Of a stretch of 64,000 nt of DNA, positions 9,135 through 19,526 are shown in pieces. This DNA comes from Stappia sp. (lineage in GTDB: Bacteria; Pseudomonadota; Alphaproteobacteria; Rhizobiales; Stappiaceae). The notes beneath the pieces were generated by a model, which did not search any database, had not been told where the DNA came from, and worked only from the letters and a program-made list of their open reading frames with translations. Location: contig PBLF01000009.1 in assembly GCA_002722295.1 (NCBI GenBank), forward strand, positions 67,768 through 131,767. Reading direction: 5' to 3'. How positions within the stretch are numbered: the first letter of the stretch is position 1; every line of letters starts with the position of its first letter. A program made the position numbers and the translations under genes.

Positions 9135-10532
9135 TCAGTAGCGGTAGTGTTCGGGCTTGTAGGGACCCGTCACCGACACGCCGATGTACTCCGCCTGTTC
9201 CGTGCTGAGTTCGGTCAGCTCGACACCCAGCTTCTCCAGGTGCAGACGCGCGACGCGCTCGTCGAGGTGCTTCGGCAGGACGTAGACGTCCTTCTCGTAG
9301 GCATCCGGACGCGTCCACAGTTCGATCTGGGCCAGCACCTGGTTGGTGAAGCTCGCCGACATGACGAAGCTCGGGTGGCCGGTTGCGTTGCCCAGGTTCA
9401 GCAGACGCCCTTCGGAGAGAAGGATCATGCGCTTGCCGTCCGGGAACTCGATCATGTCGACCTGAGGCTTGATGTTGGTCCACTTGAAGTTGCGCAGACC
9501 CTCGACCTGGATCTCGTTGTCGAAGTGGCCGATGTTGCCGACGATCGCCATATCCTTGAGGGCGCGCATGTCATCGACGGTGACGACGTCCTTGTTGCCG
9601 GTCGTCGTGATGACGATGTCGGCGACCGGAGCCGCCTTCTCCAGCGTGGTGACCTCGAAGCCGTCCATGGAGGCCTGCAGGGCGCAGATCGGGTCGACCT
9701 CGGTCACCTTCACACGCGCACCCGCGCCGCGAAGGCTGGCGGCCGAGCCCTTGCCCACGTCACCATAGCCGCAAACGACGGCGACCTTGCCGGCCATCAT
9801 CACGTCGGTCCCGCGACGGATACCGTCGACGAGGCTTTCCTTGCAGCCGTACTTGTTGTCGAACTTCGACTTGGTCACGCTGTCGTTGACGTTGATCGCC
9901 GGGAACGGCAGCAGACCCTTGGCCTTGAGCTGATACAGGCGGTTGACGCCGGTCGTGGTCTCCTCGGAGACGCCCTGGATGTCGTCACGCTGCTTCGTGA
10001 ACCAGCCCGGGCTCGCGGCAAGGCGCTTGCGGATCTGCGCGAAGAGGACCTTTTCCTCCTCCGAGTGCGGGTTGGAAAGGACGTCCTCGCCGGCCTCGGC
10101 ACGGGCGCCGAGCAGAATGTACATGGTGGCATCGCCGCCATCGTCGAGGATCATGTTGGCCGTGCCTTCCTCGAACTGGAAGATGCGGTCGCAATAGTCC
10201 CAGTACTCCTCCAGCGTCTCGCCCTTCTCGGCAAAGACCGGCACGCCGGCGGCGGCGATGGCCGAAGCGGCATGGTCCTGGGTGGAGAAGATGTTGCACG
10301 AAGCCCAGCGCACGTCGGCGCCAAGAGCAACGAGGGTCTCGATCAGGACCGCCGTCTGGATGGTCATGTGCAGGGACCCGGCGATACGCGCGCCCTTGAG
10401 CGGCTTCTTCTCGCCAAACTCCTCGCGGCAGGCCATCAGGCCCGGCATCTCCGTCTCGGCGATGTCGATCTCCTTGCGACCATAGTCAGCCAGGGAGATG
10501 TCCTTCACGTAGTAGTCCGTTGCGGTGCTCAT
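9135..10532 (-). CDS. ahcY: Adenosylhomocysteinase
   Basis: S-adenosyl-L-homocysteine hydrolase: NAD-dependent reversible cleavage of SAH to homocysteine and adenosine, removing the product inhibitor of methyltransferases. The protein has 465 residues, the usual bacterial length, with the NAD-binding GYGDVGKG motif, a conserved DxxxGHFDNEI region and the C-terminal PYKPEHYRY tail characteristic of the family. It is preceded by a 14-bp-arm palindrome and a recognisable promoter (10710-10769), indicating regulated expression, and followed by a stem-loop. In Rhizobiales ahcY commonly sits beside chvGI/hprK/ptsH, as here. Confidence 0.98.
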   Translation of the reverse strand: MSTATDYYVKDISLADYGRKEIDIAETEMPGLMACREEFGEKKPLKGARIAGSLHMTIQTAVLIETLVALGADVRWASCNIFSTQDHAASAIAAAGVPVFAEKGETLEEYWDYCDRIFQFEEGTANMILDDGGDATMYILLGARAEAGEDVLSNPHSEEEKVLFAQIRKRLAASPGWFTKQRDDIQGVSEETTTGVNRLYQLKAKGLLPFPAINVNDSVTKSKFDNKYGCKESLVDGIRRGTDVMMAGKVAVVCGYGDVGKGSAASLRGAGARVKVTEVDPICALQASMDGFEVTTLEKAAPVADIVITTTGNKDVVTVDDMRALKDMAIVGNIGHFDNEIQVEGLRNFKWTNIKPQVDMIEFPDGKRMILLSEGRLLNLGNATGHPSFVMSASFTNQVLAQIELWTRPDAYEKDVYVLPKHLDERVARLHLEKLGVELTELSTEQAEYIGVSVTGPYKPEHYRY

Positions 10533-10709
10533 CGGTATCGTTCACTCGCTTTTTCGATTGAAATGCGCTGCCCCGCCCACCGACCTCACAGGGTCGTGCG
10601 GGACATACGTTCCCTACGGCCGACCGGACCCGCCCATGCCGGTCCGGCCTCTTCTGGCAGGCGGAAGAAACGGCCACCGCCGCATTCCGACCCGCGAAAT
10701 CCCTCAAGA

Positions 10710-10738
10710 CTTATAGGGGGCAGCGCAATACAAGGCAA
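10710..10738 (-). promoter_or_regulatory. Predicted sigma-70-type promoter of ahcY
   Basis: On the minus strand a -35-like TTGCCT (10738-10733) is separated by 17 bp from a -10-like TATAAG (10715-10710). The predicted transcript would have a leader of about 170 nt before the ahcY start at 10532. Assignment is by eye from hexamers and spacing. Confidence 0.5.
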
Positions 10739-10769
10739 TAAGGATATAAAGATTTCTTTATGTCCTTAT
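10738..10769 (-). promoter_or_regulatory. Long palindromic operator upstream of ahcY (candidate SahR-type site)
   Basis: Arms ATAAGGATATAAAG (10738-10751) and CTTTATGTCCTTAT (10756-10769) pair at 13 of 14 positions around a 4-bp ATTT centre. The site abuts the -35 box of ahcY and lies between the VOC gene stop and ahcY. Its ATAAAG-N4-CTTTAT core resembles, from memory, operators of ArsR-family SAH-responsive regulators (SahR) that control ahcY/metH/metF genes in proteobacteria; that assignment is inference. No regulator gene lies beside it. Confidence 0.65.
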
Positions 10770-10771
10770 CC

Positions 10772-11179
10772 TTAACACTCTCCTGCCGGCGCGGCCGCGT
10801 CTATGCGGTTTCCGTCGGGATCGGCGAATACAAAGGCACGCAGTCCGTAGTCGTGGGTTCTCAGGCCTTTCAGGATGCGCAGGCCGAAGGCACGGACCAC
10901 CTCATGCAGGGCGTCAATGTCCCCGACCATCATGTGCGCAACGGCGAAGGCCGACGGACGGTGATCCGGCTGAAGGGTGAGATGCACCTCCGCCGCGTCC
11001 CGTTTGAGGATCACGAAGCCGATCGGATCCCCATTGGCGAAGACACGCTCGAAGCCGAGGCCGCCTTCCCAGAACGCAAGCGCGCGGTCCATGTCCGCGA
11101 CGGGAAGCGTCGCCGCGATGCGACCGAAGCGCGCGGGCTCGGGCGAGCCGCATGAATTCGAAGTTGATGAAGATGTCAC
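10772..11179 (-). CDS. VOC (glyoxalase/bleomycin-resistance fold) family protein
   Basis: A 135-residue protein with the vicinal-oxygen-chelate fold: a first beta-alpha-beta-beta unit beginning FGRIAATLPVADMDRALAFW and a second ending RAFVFADPDGNRIDAA. Family members range from metal-dependent lyases and dioxygenases to drug-binding proteins, so the substrate is unknown. The first in-frame start is GTG at 11179; no ATG precedes the conserved core. It is co-oriented with ahcY, but the palindrome and promoter between them suggest separate control. It lies about 200 bp from ptsH on the other side. Confidence 0.75.
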   Translation of the reverse strand: MTSSSTSNSCGSPEPARFGRIAATLPVADMDRALAFWEGGLGFERVFANGDPIGFVILKRDAAEVHLTLQPDHRPSAFAVAHMMVGDIDALHEVVRAFGLRILKGLRTHDYGLRAFVFADPDGNRIDAAAPAGEC

Positions 11180-11381
11180 GAAACACCCCAGGGGTCGGCC
11201 GGACGTTTCGCGCGGAACACGGTGATCCCGTCAGCGACAGTGTCCGGGAAGGCGCACCAGCCAGGCGCGCATGAGCTTCGGGACGGTGCCCGGGGGAGTT
11301 CTAGCAGCCTCGCGCTCCTCCGCTCAAGAGGTGCGGCGGAAGGCACAGGCCATGCTCCGGAAATCCTGTGTGGGGAGCAGG

Positions 11382-11678
11382 TCAGTCGGTCTCGCCGAAA
11401 CCGCCCTCGACCAGTTCGCTGATCGCGGCCAGCGCCGCCTCGGCCTCGGTGCCCGTGGCGCTCACCCGGATACAGCAGCCGGGGCTTGCGGCGAGCATCA
11501 TCAAGCCCATGATCGAGGTGCCGCCGACCGACTGTCCGTCCTTGGTGACGGTCACCTCGGCGTCAAACGTCTCCACAAGCTTCACCAGCTTGGCGGAGGC
11601 ACGGGCATGAAGACCGCGCCTGTTCACGATGACGAGCTCTCGCGCCTCATCGGCGCTGGCGGCTTGGGTCATATCCAT
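11382..11678 (-). CDS. ptsH: Phosphocarrier protein HPr of the nitrogen-type PTS
   Basis: A 98-residue HPr. His24 in NRRGLHARAS corresponds to His15, the residue phosphorylated by enzyme I, and Ser55 in GTSIMGLM corresponds to Ser46, the target of HprK. ATG at 11678 is chosen because GTGAGGA lies just upstream at good spacing; an in-frame GTG at 11690 overlapping the EIIA stop as GTGA is the alternative. Together with EIIA and HprK it forms the regulatory PTS of alphaproteobacteria, which lacks a sugar-transport role and signals metabolic state. No EIIB/C component is nearby. Confidence 0.95.
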   Translation of the reverse strand: MDMTQAASADEARELVIVNRRGLHARASAKLVKLVETFDAEVTVTKDGQSVGGTSIMGLMMLAASPGCCIRVSATGTEAEAALAAISELVEGGFGETD

Positions 11679-11686
11679 CGTCGTCC

Positions 11687-12091
11687 TCACCCGTGACCGG
11701 ACAGAACCTGGCTTGCGACCGAGATGTATTTCTGGCCGGCCTTGCGGGCTTCCTCCACGGCATCGGCCACGGCGGCATCCGCCCGCACGCTGGCCAGCTT
11801 GATGAGCATGGGCAGGTTCACGCCGGCGATCACCTCGATCTGGGTGCCGTCCATCACCGAGATGGCGAGGTTGGAAGGCGTGCCGCCAAACATGTCCGTG
11901 AGAAGCACCACGCCCTGGCCGTCGTTCACCGCCTCAACGGCGGCAAGGATGTCCTGGCGGCGCTGCTCCATGTCGTCGTCGGGGCCGATGCAGATGGTGG
12001 CGATCCGGTCCTGCGGACCGACGACATGCTCGAGCGCCGACTTGAATTCTTCCGCCAAACGTCCGTGTGTGACCAGTACCAGTCCGATCAT
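11687..12091 (-). CDS. PTS EIIA component, mannose family (ManX-type)
   Basis: A 134-residue EIIA-Man domain: MIGLVLVTHG places the phosphorylatable histidine at residue 9, and DMFGGTPSN is the conserved central motif. A longer frame extends upstream, but ATG at 12091 begins exactly at the domain edge. It accepts phosphate from HPr; in alphaproteobacteria this stand-alone EIIA is regulatory rather than transport-linked. The stop overlaps the alternative GTG start of ptsH. It sits between hprK and ptsH, the usual Rhizobiales arrangement. Confidence 0.92.
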   Translation of the reverse strand: MIGLVLVTHGRLAEEFKSALEHVVGPQDRIATICIGPDDDMEQRRQDILAAVEAVNDGQGVVLLTDMFGGTPSNLAISVMDGTQIEVIAGVNLPMLIKLASVRADAAVADAVEEARKAGQKYISVASQVLSGHG

Positions 12092-12268
12092 GCCCTGTCC
12101 GTCATTCGTTGATGCGCCCCACGCCCGGGTCGATTGCACCCGCGCGCCTGTTTTGCGCCGCAAGGTGCCGGTCTTCGCGCGACCGGGCGCCCAATGTCCG
12201 CAAGCCTGCATTGCAGTGCAAGAAAAATCGGCGCGATCTGCATGGTTTTTCGCCAGTCGCGGACCGGG

Positions 12269-12718
12269 TCAGGCTTTCCCGAGCCCTGTCAGAATTCTCA
12301 GGGCCGCAAGATGCGGTTCCGCACCGGCCAGCACAAGGCGCGGCAGACGCACTCCCAGAAGCGTCTCTCCCATCGCCTCCTCGTCCGGCATCCGTTCGAT
12401 CTCCGAAGCGTTTTCCAGGTCGACGACCAGGCGCAGGAGGGCACGCGGTTCAACCTCCACACGACAGATGCCCTCGCCCCGGCGCTCCCAAAGACCGCTC
12501 AGCATGTGCGGGGCTGTCGCGACGACCCGCCCGTGAGCAACCGCGAGTTCCACGCGGTCATCGGCCACATGGGCCGCAAAGCGCCCTTCCGCTCGCGCCT
12601 GCAGGACCAGAAGATCGCCGAGCCGGGACTTGCCGGCTCCCGAACCGCCGCGGAGCAGGACACCGGACGCGCCGATGAGAACGCAGGAGGCATGAACGTT
12701 GGTCCCGCCTCCACTCAC
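12269..12718 (-). CDS. hprK: HPr kinase/phosphorylase, short alphaproteobacterial form
   Basis: A 149-residue protein equal to the catalytic C-terminal half of Gram-positive HprK, as is normal in alphaproteobacteria. Walker A GGSGAGKS spans residues 24-31 and VADD at 51-54 is the acidic catalytic motif. It phosphorylates and dephosphorylates the regulatory serine of HPr. The GTG start at 12718 overlaps the chvG stop as GTGA, so translation is coupled to the sensor kinase. This neighbourhood links the PTS to the ChvG/ChvI pathway. Confidence 0.92.
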   Translation of the reverse strand: MSGGGTNVHASCVLIGASGVLLRGGSGAGKSRLGDLLVLQARAEGRFAAHVADDRVELAVAHGRVVATAPHMLSGLWERRGEGICRVEVEPRALLRLVVDLENASEIERMPDEEAMGETLLGVRLPRLVLAGAEPHLAALRILTGLGKA

Positions 12719-14592
12719 GCCTTCTTCTCCGCCGGCAGCGAAACGATGAAGCGCGCGCCCAGGACGCGCGTCTCGCCGGTATCCGGGTCGGGCTCCTCCC
12801 GGTTCTCCACCGCGATGGTTCCGCGATGGGCCTCGATGATCTGGCGCGAGATGGACAGGCCGAGGCCCGAGTTGTTGCCGAAGCCCTCGGCCTCGGGACG
12901 GTCCGTGTAGAAGCGCTCGAAGATGCGGTCCCGCAGCTCCGCGCGAATGCCCGGCCCCTCGTCCTCGACCGTCACGACCACCGCATCCGCAGTGCGCGTC
13001 GCGGTGATCAGCACACGGGAATCGGGCGGCGAGAAGGAACGGGCATTGTCGACCAGATTGTTGATGACCTGGGCGAGACGGCTGTCGTGGCCGATGACAC
13101 GATAGGGGTGGTCGCGCCTCGAAGGCGTGATCGCCAGTTCGACCCGCGCAAGATCGGGGTCGCCACGATCATTGGCGAAATCGGCGACCGTGCGCAGAAG
13201 CGTCGCGACATCCACCGGCGCGGCATCGGCACGGGCGAGTTCGGCATCCAGTCTCGAAGCGTCGGAAATATCCGTGATGAGCCTGTCGAGACGACGCACG
13301 TCGTGCTGGATCACCTCCATGAGGCGCTCCTGCGCCTCGGGCTTGCGCGCAAGCGGAAGTGTCTCGACCGCGCTCCGCAGCGAGGTGAGCGGGTTCTTCA
13401 GCTCGTGGGCCACATCGGCGGCAAAGGATTCGATCGCGTCCATCCGGTTGTAGAGCGCATTGGTCATCTCGCGCAGGGTTCGCGCAAGGTGTCCGATCTC
13501 GTCGCGCCGCTCGGAGAACTGCGGGATTTCCTCGCGTGACTTGATCCCCCGGCGCACGCGTTCCGCCGCCGCCGCCAGGCGACGAACCGGTCCGGCGATC
13601 GTGCCGGCAAGCAGGATCGAGAGCACCATGGTCACCGTGGCGGCCACCAGGAAGACACGCACGATCGCGATACGCTCGGCGCGCACGATGGCATCGATGT
13701 CGCCGCCCTGCGTGGACAGGAGCAGGGAGCCCAGAACCGCGCGGAAGCGCTGCACGGGAACCGCAACGGAAACGATCAGTTCGCCACGGGGCGAGACGCG
13801 CACGACACTTGCGGGAGACCCGGCAAGGGCCGCCTCGACCTCGGGATAGGCGCGCCCGTTCCCCGCACCGATCTCCTCGTAAAGCGGCAGGTCGCCGCGA
13901 CGGAACCACAGCTTCACGTCGGCCCAGAACTTGTCCCAGAGCCCCGGTTCGTCAGAGGCCGGCGGCGGCAGGTCGAAACGGAGGATCTGGCCGCGCGCAT
14001 AAAGGTGGCGCGAATCGAGGATGAGAATGCCTTCCGGATCGTAGATCCGGGCCCGCGTGCGTGTCGGCGAGATCAGCCGGCGCAGAACCGGGGCGACACG
14101 CTCGGGGTTGATGGGAAAATCGGTCAGCCGCCCGCTGTCGGTCGGCGAGATGCTCTCTCCCGCCTGAAGCTGGAGGAGTTGCTCGGGATCGACCATCAAC
14201 CCGTCGGTCTCGACCGTCGCGGAGGCGGCGATGGCACCGGCGATGATCTCGCCCTGGGTGAGGAGGCTCTGCACCCGGGCATCGATCAGGCCGGCACGGA
14301 ACTGGTTCAGATAGAGGATGCCGCCAACCATGGCGCACAGGGCGGCAAGGTTGAGAACGAGAATGCGACGGGTGAGGGAGGACGTCAGATAGGGACCGAG
14401 GAACCCGCCGATGCGCCCGAAAAAGCGACGGCGGATGCGGCGATTGCCGAGCGTGCGCAACGCGGCCGGACGATCGCCCCGCGCCGTTTCGGATCGTGGG
14501 CCGGTGCCGGCATCGGGTGCGTTGTCTGTCCCAGCCTCCGCGCTCATTTCGCCTTCTCCGGCGCGCGGGCGCGCCTCGTGTCCCTCGTGCAT
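12715..14592 (-). CDS. chvG: ChvG (ExoS) sensor histidine kinase
   Basis: A 625-residue inner-membrane kinase: a variable cytoplasmic tail, a transmembrane segment near residues 75-95, a periplasmic sensor domain, a second transmembrane segment near 305-325, HAMP, a HisKA H-box (VAHELKNPLTSLR) and an ATPase domain with N- and G-boxes (NNLVDNA, EDEGPGI, NNSGLGLS). The ChvG/ExoS family senses acid or cell-envelope stress, is held in check by periplasmic ExoR where present, and phosphorylates ChvI. A second possible start is ATG at 14547 with its own AAGG motif, giving a protein nearer the usual length. It is co-transcribed with chvI (28 bp upstream) and hprK. Confidence 0.93.
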   Translation of the reverse strand: MHEGHEARPRAGEGEMSAEAGTDNAPDAGTGPRSETARGDRPAALRTLGNRRIRRRFFGRIGGFLGPYLTSSLTRRILVLNLAALCAMVGGILYLNQFRAGLIDARVQSLLTQGEIIAGAIAASATVETDGLMVDPEQLLQLQAGESISPTDSGRLTDFPINPERVAPVLRRLISPTRTRARIYDPEGILILDSRHLYARGQILRFDLPPPASDEPGLWDKFWADVKLWFRRGDLPLYEEIGAGNGRAYPEVEAALAGSPASVVRVSPRGELIVSVAVPVQRFRAVLGSLLLSTQGGDIDAIVRAERIAIVRVFLVAATVTMVLSILLAGTIAGPVRRLAAAAERVRRGIKSREEIPQFSERRDEIGHLARTLREMTNALYNRMDAIESFAADVAHELKNPLTSLRSAVETLPLARKPEAQERLMEVIQHDVRRLDRLITDISDASRLDAELARADAAPVDVATLLRTVADFANDRGDPDLARVELAITPSRRDHPYRVIGHDSRLAQVINNLVDNARSFSPPDSRVLITATRTADAVVVTVEDEGPGIRAELRDRIFERFYTDRPEAEGFGNNSGLGLSISRQIIEAHRGTIAVENREEPDPDTGETRVLGARFIVSLPAEKKA

Positions 14593-14620
14593 CGCGCTCC
14601 CGGGCGGAGCCGCAGCCGCC

Positions 14621-15319
14621 TCAGCCCTCGCGGAAGCGGTAGCCGACGCCGTAAAGCGTCTCGATCATGTCGAAGCTGTCGTCAACCAGCTTGAACTTCT
14701 TCCTCAGCCTCTTGATGTGGCTGTCGATGGTGCGATCGTCCACATAGACCTGATCGTCATAGGCGGCGTCCATCAGCGCATTGCGGCTCTTGACCACTCC
14801 CGGGCGCTGCGCCAGCGCATAGAGGATCAGGAACTCCGTCACCGTCAGCGTGACAGGCTGCCCCTTCCACGTCGAGGTGTGACGTTCCTGGTCCATGACC
14901 AGGTCGCCACGCTCGAGAAGCTTGTCGCTCTCGGGCTTCGCCGTGGTGGCATCGCGCGGCTGCACCCGACGCAGCACCGCCTTCACCCGCTCCACCAGAA
15001 GGCGCTGGGAGAACGGTTTGCGGATGAAATCGTCGGCGCCCATCTTGAGACCGAAGAGTTCATCGATCTCGTCATCCTTGGAGGTGAGGAAGATGACGGG
15101 CAGATCGGACTTCTGGCGCAGCCGGCGCAGAAGCTCCATGCCGTCCATGCGCGGCATCTTGATATCGAAGATTGCAAGGTCGGGCGGATCGGTGATGAGC
15201 CGGTCCAGCGCCGAGGTGCCATCGGTGTAGGTGAAGACCCGGTAGCCCTCGCTCTCGAGCGCGATCGAAACGGAGGTCAGGATGTTGCGGTCGTCGTCTA
15301 CCAGCGCGATCGTCGGCAT
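14621..15319 (-). CDS. chvI: ChvI response regulator
   Basis: A 232-residue OmpR/PhoB-type regulator: receiver domain with D8-D10 acidic pocket, phospho-acceptor D52 ([12 protein letters not shown]) and KPF lysine, then a winged-helix DNA-binding domain ending [14 protein letters not shown]. It is the partner of ChvG, governing envelope, exopolysaccharide and host- or acid-adaptation genes in rhizobia and relatives. The start is ATG at 15319, where the receiver domain begins; the open frame further upstream has no family match. It is the first gene of the chvI-chvG-hprK-EIIA-ptsH run. Confidence 0.95.
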   Translation of the reverse strand: MPTIALVDDDRNILTSVSIALESEGYRVFTYTDGTSALDRLITDPPDLAIFDIKMPRMDGMELLRRLRQKSDLPVIFLTSKDDEIDELFGLKMGADDFIRKPFSQRLLVERVKAVLRRVQPRDATTAKPESDKLLERGDLVMDQERHTSTWKGQPVTLTVTEFLILYALAQRPGVVKSRNALMDAAYDDQVYVDDRTIDSHIKRLRKKFKLVDDSFDMIETLYGVGYRFREG

Positions 15320-15480
15320 GGTTCGATACCAGCTCCCATTCTTGTGTTTCCCGTCCGGCCCGCTCGACGGCACCGGTCGGCCTTGGCTCCGACCCGCGCG
15401 GAACACGACCCGTCCGTTCCGGGCCGTATCTGCACCCGGACGGTCGATGTATCAGGCTTGCCGTTGCAAATGCGCATAAA

Positions 15481-16878
15481 TTATGGCGAGTGCAAGGGCT
15501 GCGGCGCTCTCGTTTTCGCCGCGAAGCGAAGGCAGAGCCCGGCAAGCGAGACCACGACGCCACAGATCAGGCCGACGATCAGTCCGCCCGCGCCGAGCTG
15601 CAGGGCGATGGCCGTTGCATAGGCGACCGGAATGGCCACCAGCCAGAAGGCGCCGATCTGCAGGAGCGTCGGCCACCAGACATCGCCAAGTCCGCGCAGG
15701 GCGCCGATCGCCACCACCATGGACGCATCCGCACACAGCATGAAAGCGGCAACGGACAGGGCACGGGACGCGGCCTCGATGGTCGCCGGATCCTGCGAGA
15801 TGAGCGTGGCGGCACGCTCGGGCGCGAAGAAAAACAGCGCCGCCACCGGCAGGGGCCAGAGTCCGCCAAGCAGGATGCCGGCCCAGCCCGCCCGACGCAT
15901 CCCCACGGTATCGCCGCCGCCAAGTGCGCGACCGACCCGGATGGAGGTCGCCCCGGCGGTGCCGATCGCCATCATGAATGCCAGGCTCACCAGCGTCATC
16001 GTGGTCTGATAGGCGGCCAACTGGGCCGTTCCGAGCCACCCCGCCATCATGACGACCGTGGCGAAGGCGGCGCTCTCGACGCCCTGCGCCAGCCCCATGG
16101 GCAACCCGAGACGGCGCAGTTCGCGCGCATCCGGGTCACGCAGCGCTCCGGCCAGGGCCGCAAGCGGCGGACGGCGCGGGATCAGGCTGAAGGCGTCATC
16201 GCGCCGGGCGGCGCGCATGAGCACGACCAGGATGGCAACGCCGGCGAAACTGCGCGCCAGACTGCTCGCCGTCATGATGCCCTCCGCTCCGCCGGGCTCG
16301 ACGAAACCGCCCCAGCCGAAGCCGAAGACGGCGTTGAGGGGAACATTGATCAGATTGGCAAGGAGCATGATGAGCATGCCCGTCTTCGGCCGTCCGGTCG
16401 CCTCGAGAAAGAGATTGCCGGCAACGAAGACAAGAATGCCCGGCATGCCATAGCCGAAGGCGCCGGAAACCCGCGCCGCGCCCGCGCTCAGGTCCGGCGT
16501 CTGCCCCACGGCGAGAAAGAAGCCCTCGGCAAACCGGGACAGCACGAGGATGGCCAGCCCCAAGAGCACGCCATGCACGAGAGCGGCACGCGCGACCGCC
16601 CCGGCGCGAAAGGCGTCATTGGCGCCCAGCGCCTGAGCGGCAAGGACGGCCGTTGCCTGAAGACCGCCGACCGCGACAAGCATCAGCGTGACCTGGGGCG
16701 CGACACCCAGGCCGAAATACGCAAGCTCCGCCGCCCCGGCCCGGCCAACCATGACCGTGTCCACCGTGACCATCAGCAACAGTGCCGCGCGGGCAACGAT
16801 GATGGGCAGTGCCAGGCGGGCGGTGAAAAGTCCGTGACGCAGCAGCGTCGGTGCGGCGTCGGTTCCGGCCACGCTCAT
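15481..16878 (-). CDS. MATE family efflux transporter
   Basis: A 465-residue, strongly hydrophobic protein with about twelve membrane segments and two similar halves, each opening with the MATE-type helix pattern (ARAALLLMVTVDTVMVGRAG in the first). Family members expel organic cations and drugs by Na+ or H+ antiport (NorM type); the substrate is not predictable. ATG at 16878 has a G-rich Shine-Dalgarno (GGGGGTG) upstream; the longer upstream frame is not hydrophobic and is rejected. It faces away from pckA across an AT-rich promoter zone. Confidence 0.9.
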   Translation of the reverse strand: MSVAGTDAAPTLLRHGLFTARLALPIIVARAALLLMVTVDTVMVGRAGAAELAYFGLGVAPQVTLMLVAVGGLQATAVLAAQALGANDAFRAGAVARAALVHGVLLGLAILVLSRFAEGFFLAVGQTPDLSAGAARVSGAFGYGMPGILVFVAGNLFLEATGRPKTGMLIMLLANLINVPLNAVFGFGWGGFVEPGGAEGIMTASSLARSFAGVAILVVLMRAARRDDAFSLIPRRPPLAALAGALRDPDARELRRLGLPMGLAQGVESAAFATVVMMAGWLGTAQLAAYQTTMTLVSLAFMMAIGTAGATSIRVGRALGGGDTVGMRRAGWAGILLGGLWPLPVAALFFFAPERAATLISQDPATIEAASRALSVAAFMLCADASMVVAIGALRGLGDVWWPTLLQIGAFWLVAIPVAYATAIALQLGAGGLIVGLICGVVVSLAGLCLRFAAKTRAPQPLHSP

Positions 16879-17298
16879 GAGACACCCCCGGCGCACGCCC
16901 GCTCCCCACCCGGCCCCGCCAGGACCGACGACCACGTTTGAGCGTTCCCCATGAACAAGAATCCCGAGCCCGCATGTACGGCCCTGCGCGCGGACCGAAT
17001 GAAGCGAATATTCCATACGGACATGTTCGGTCCCATAATTAATTTGCCGGATGAAATAATATATTTTGCGCCTATCAAGTACTAAATCGATTTAAACGGC
17101 AAGTCTCGCGCCCTGTTCCGCTTGTTGATCGAAATCGCATCAACTAGGTTCGCCTTGCTCAAAACGAAGATGGACACCTCGCGGACCAGAGGCGGGATCG
17201 GTTGCGCCGGGCAACCGGAACCCGGCGGGGAAAATCCGTCTCGCTCGAACCACCAGCGGACAAGCGCCCGGCAAACCGAGACAGGGATCCAAGGAAAC
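16879..17298. promoter_or_regulatory. Divergent promoter region between the MATE gene and pckA
   Basis: 420 bp without a credible gene. The stretch about 17030-17105 is clearly AT-rich against the GC-rich surroundings (ATAATTAATTTG near 17034, ATAATATATTTTG near 17056, GATTTAAACG near 17090) and is the natural site for the pckA promoter. I could not fix -35/-10 pairs or a named regulator site with confidence. The pckA ribosome site AAGGAAAC is at 17291-17298. Confidence 0.5.
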
Positions 17299-18912
<1,614 letters not shown>

Positions 18913-18950
18913 GCATCATCGCGGCAGCGGCCGCACAAATCTCTTGCCGG

Positions 18951-18980
18951 ACGGGCGAAGCCATGGCTTCGCCCGTTTGC
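18951..18980 (+). terminator. Palindromic terminator after pckA
   Basis: A perfect 26-bp palindrome (18951-18976) with half-site ACGGGCGAAGCCA, followed by a short T-containing stretch TTGCGTTT. It lies 38 bp after the pckA stop and can form a very stable hairpin. Confidence 0.6.
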
Positions 18981-19160
18981 GTTTCGCCCATGCCTTGAGG
19001 GGCTTCGAGGCGCCCGGGAGGCGTTTCGCCGCGGACCTCGCATTGTCTCCCCCGTGCACCAGCCCCAAATGATGCCTATAGTTCCCGCGACAGGGCACCG
19101 GCGGACAAGCTCGTCCGCGTGTGTGTCGCGGAGATTTCCCGGTTCGGGACTGGAGGGCAC

Positions 19161-19520
19161 ATGCAGCAGGAAGCAGGGCAGGATGGCCCGGCGGCCAGCG
19201 TGATCGATCCGCTGACGCTGGCGGAGGCGTGGGCGCGCGAGGGCCGCCCGGTGGCGCTGGCCACGGTGGTCGAGACCTGGGGCTCGGCACCGCGCCCCGT
19301 CGGCGCGCATCTGGTGATCGACGCCGAGGGCAATTTCGAGGGCTCCGTTTCGGGCGGCTGCGTCGAAGGCGCGGTGGTCGCGGAGGCCGCCGACGTCATC
19401 GAGACGGGCAAACCCACGATGCTGGAGTTCGGCGTCGCCGACGAAACGGCATGGCAGGTGGGTCTTTCGTGCGGCGGACGCATCCGCGTTCTCGTCGAGC
19501 CGATCGGGCACGGGGGCTGA
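19161..19520 (+). CDS. XdhC/CoxI family protein, N-terminal domain as a separate gene
   Basis: A 119-residue protein matching only the N-terminal XdhC/CoxI domain, with the conserved GSAPRPVGA, SGGCVEG and LSCGG motifs. XdhC proteins carry the molybdenum cofactor, help sulfurate it and insert it into xanthine dehydrogenase-family enzymes. ATG at 19161 follows GGAGGG. The Rossmann half is in the next gene, 6 bp downstream, so the usual two-domain XdhC is split. No molybdo-hydroxylase subunit gene is in the window. Confidence 0.85.
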   Translation: MQQEAGQDGPAASVIDPLTLAEAWAREGRPVALATVVETWGSAPRPVGAHLVIDAEGNFEGSVSGGCVEGAVVAEAADVIETGKPTMLEFGVADETAWQVGLSCGGRIRVLVEPIGHGG

Positions 19521-19526
19521 ACGACC

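Noticed and set aside
10533..10737. SAH or SAM riboswitch in the ahcY leader
   Set aside because: I looked for the compact SAH pseudoknot and SAM-II type arrangements; only a GC-rich hairpin-prone leader is seen, with no confident motif.
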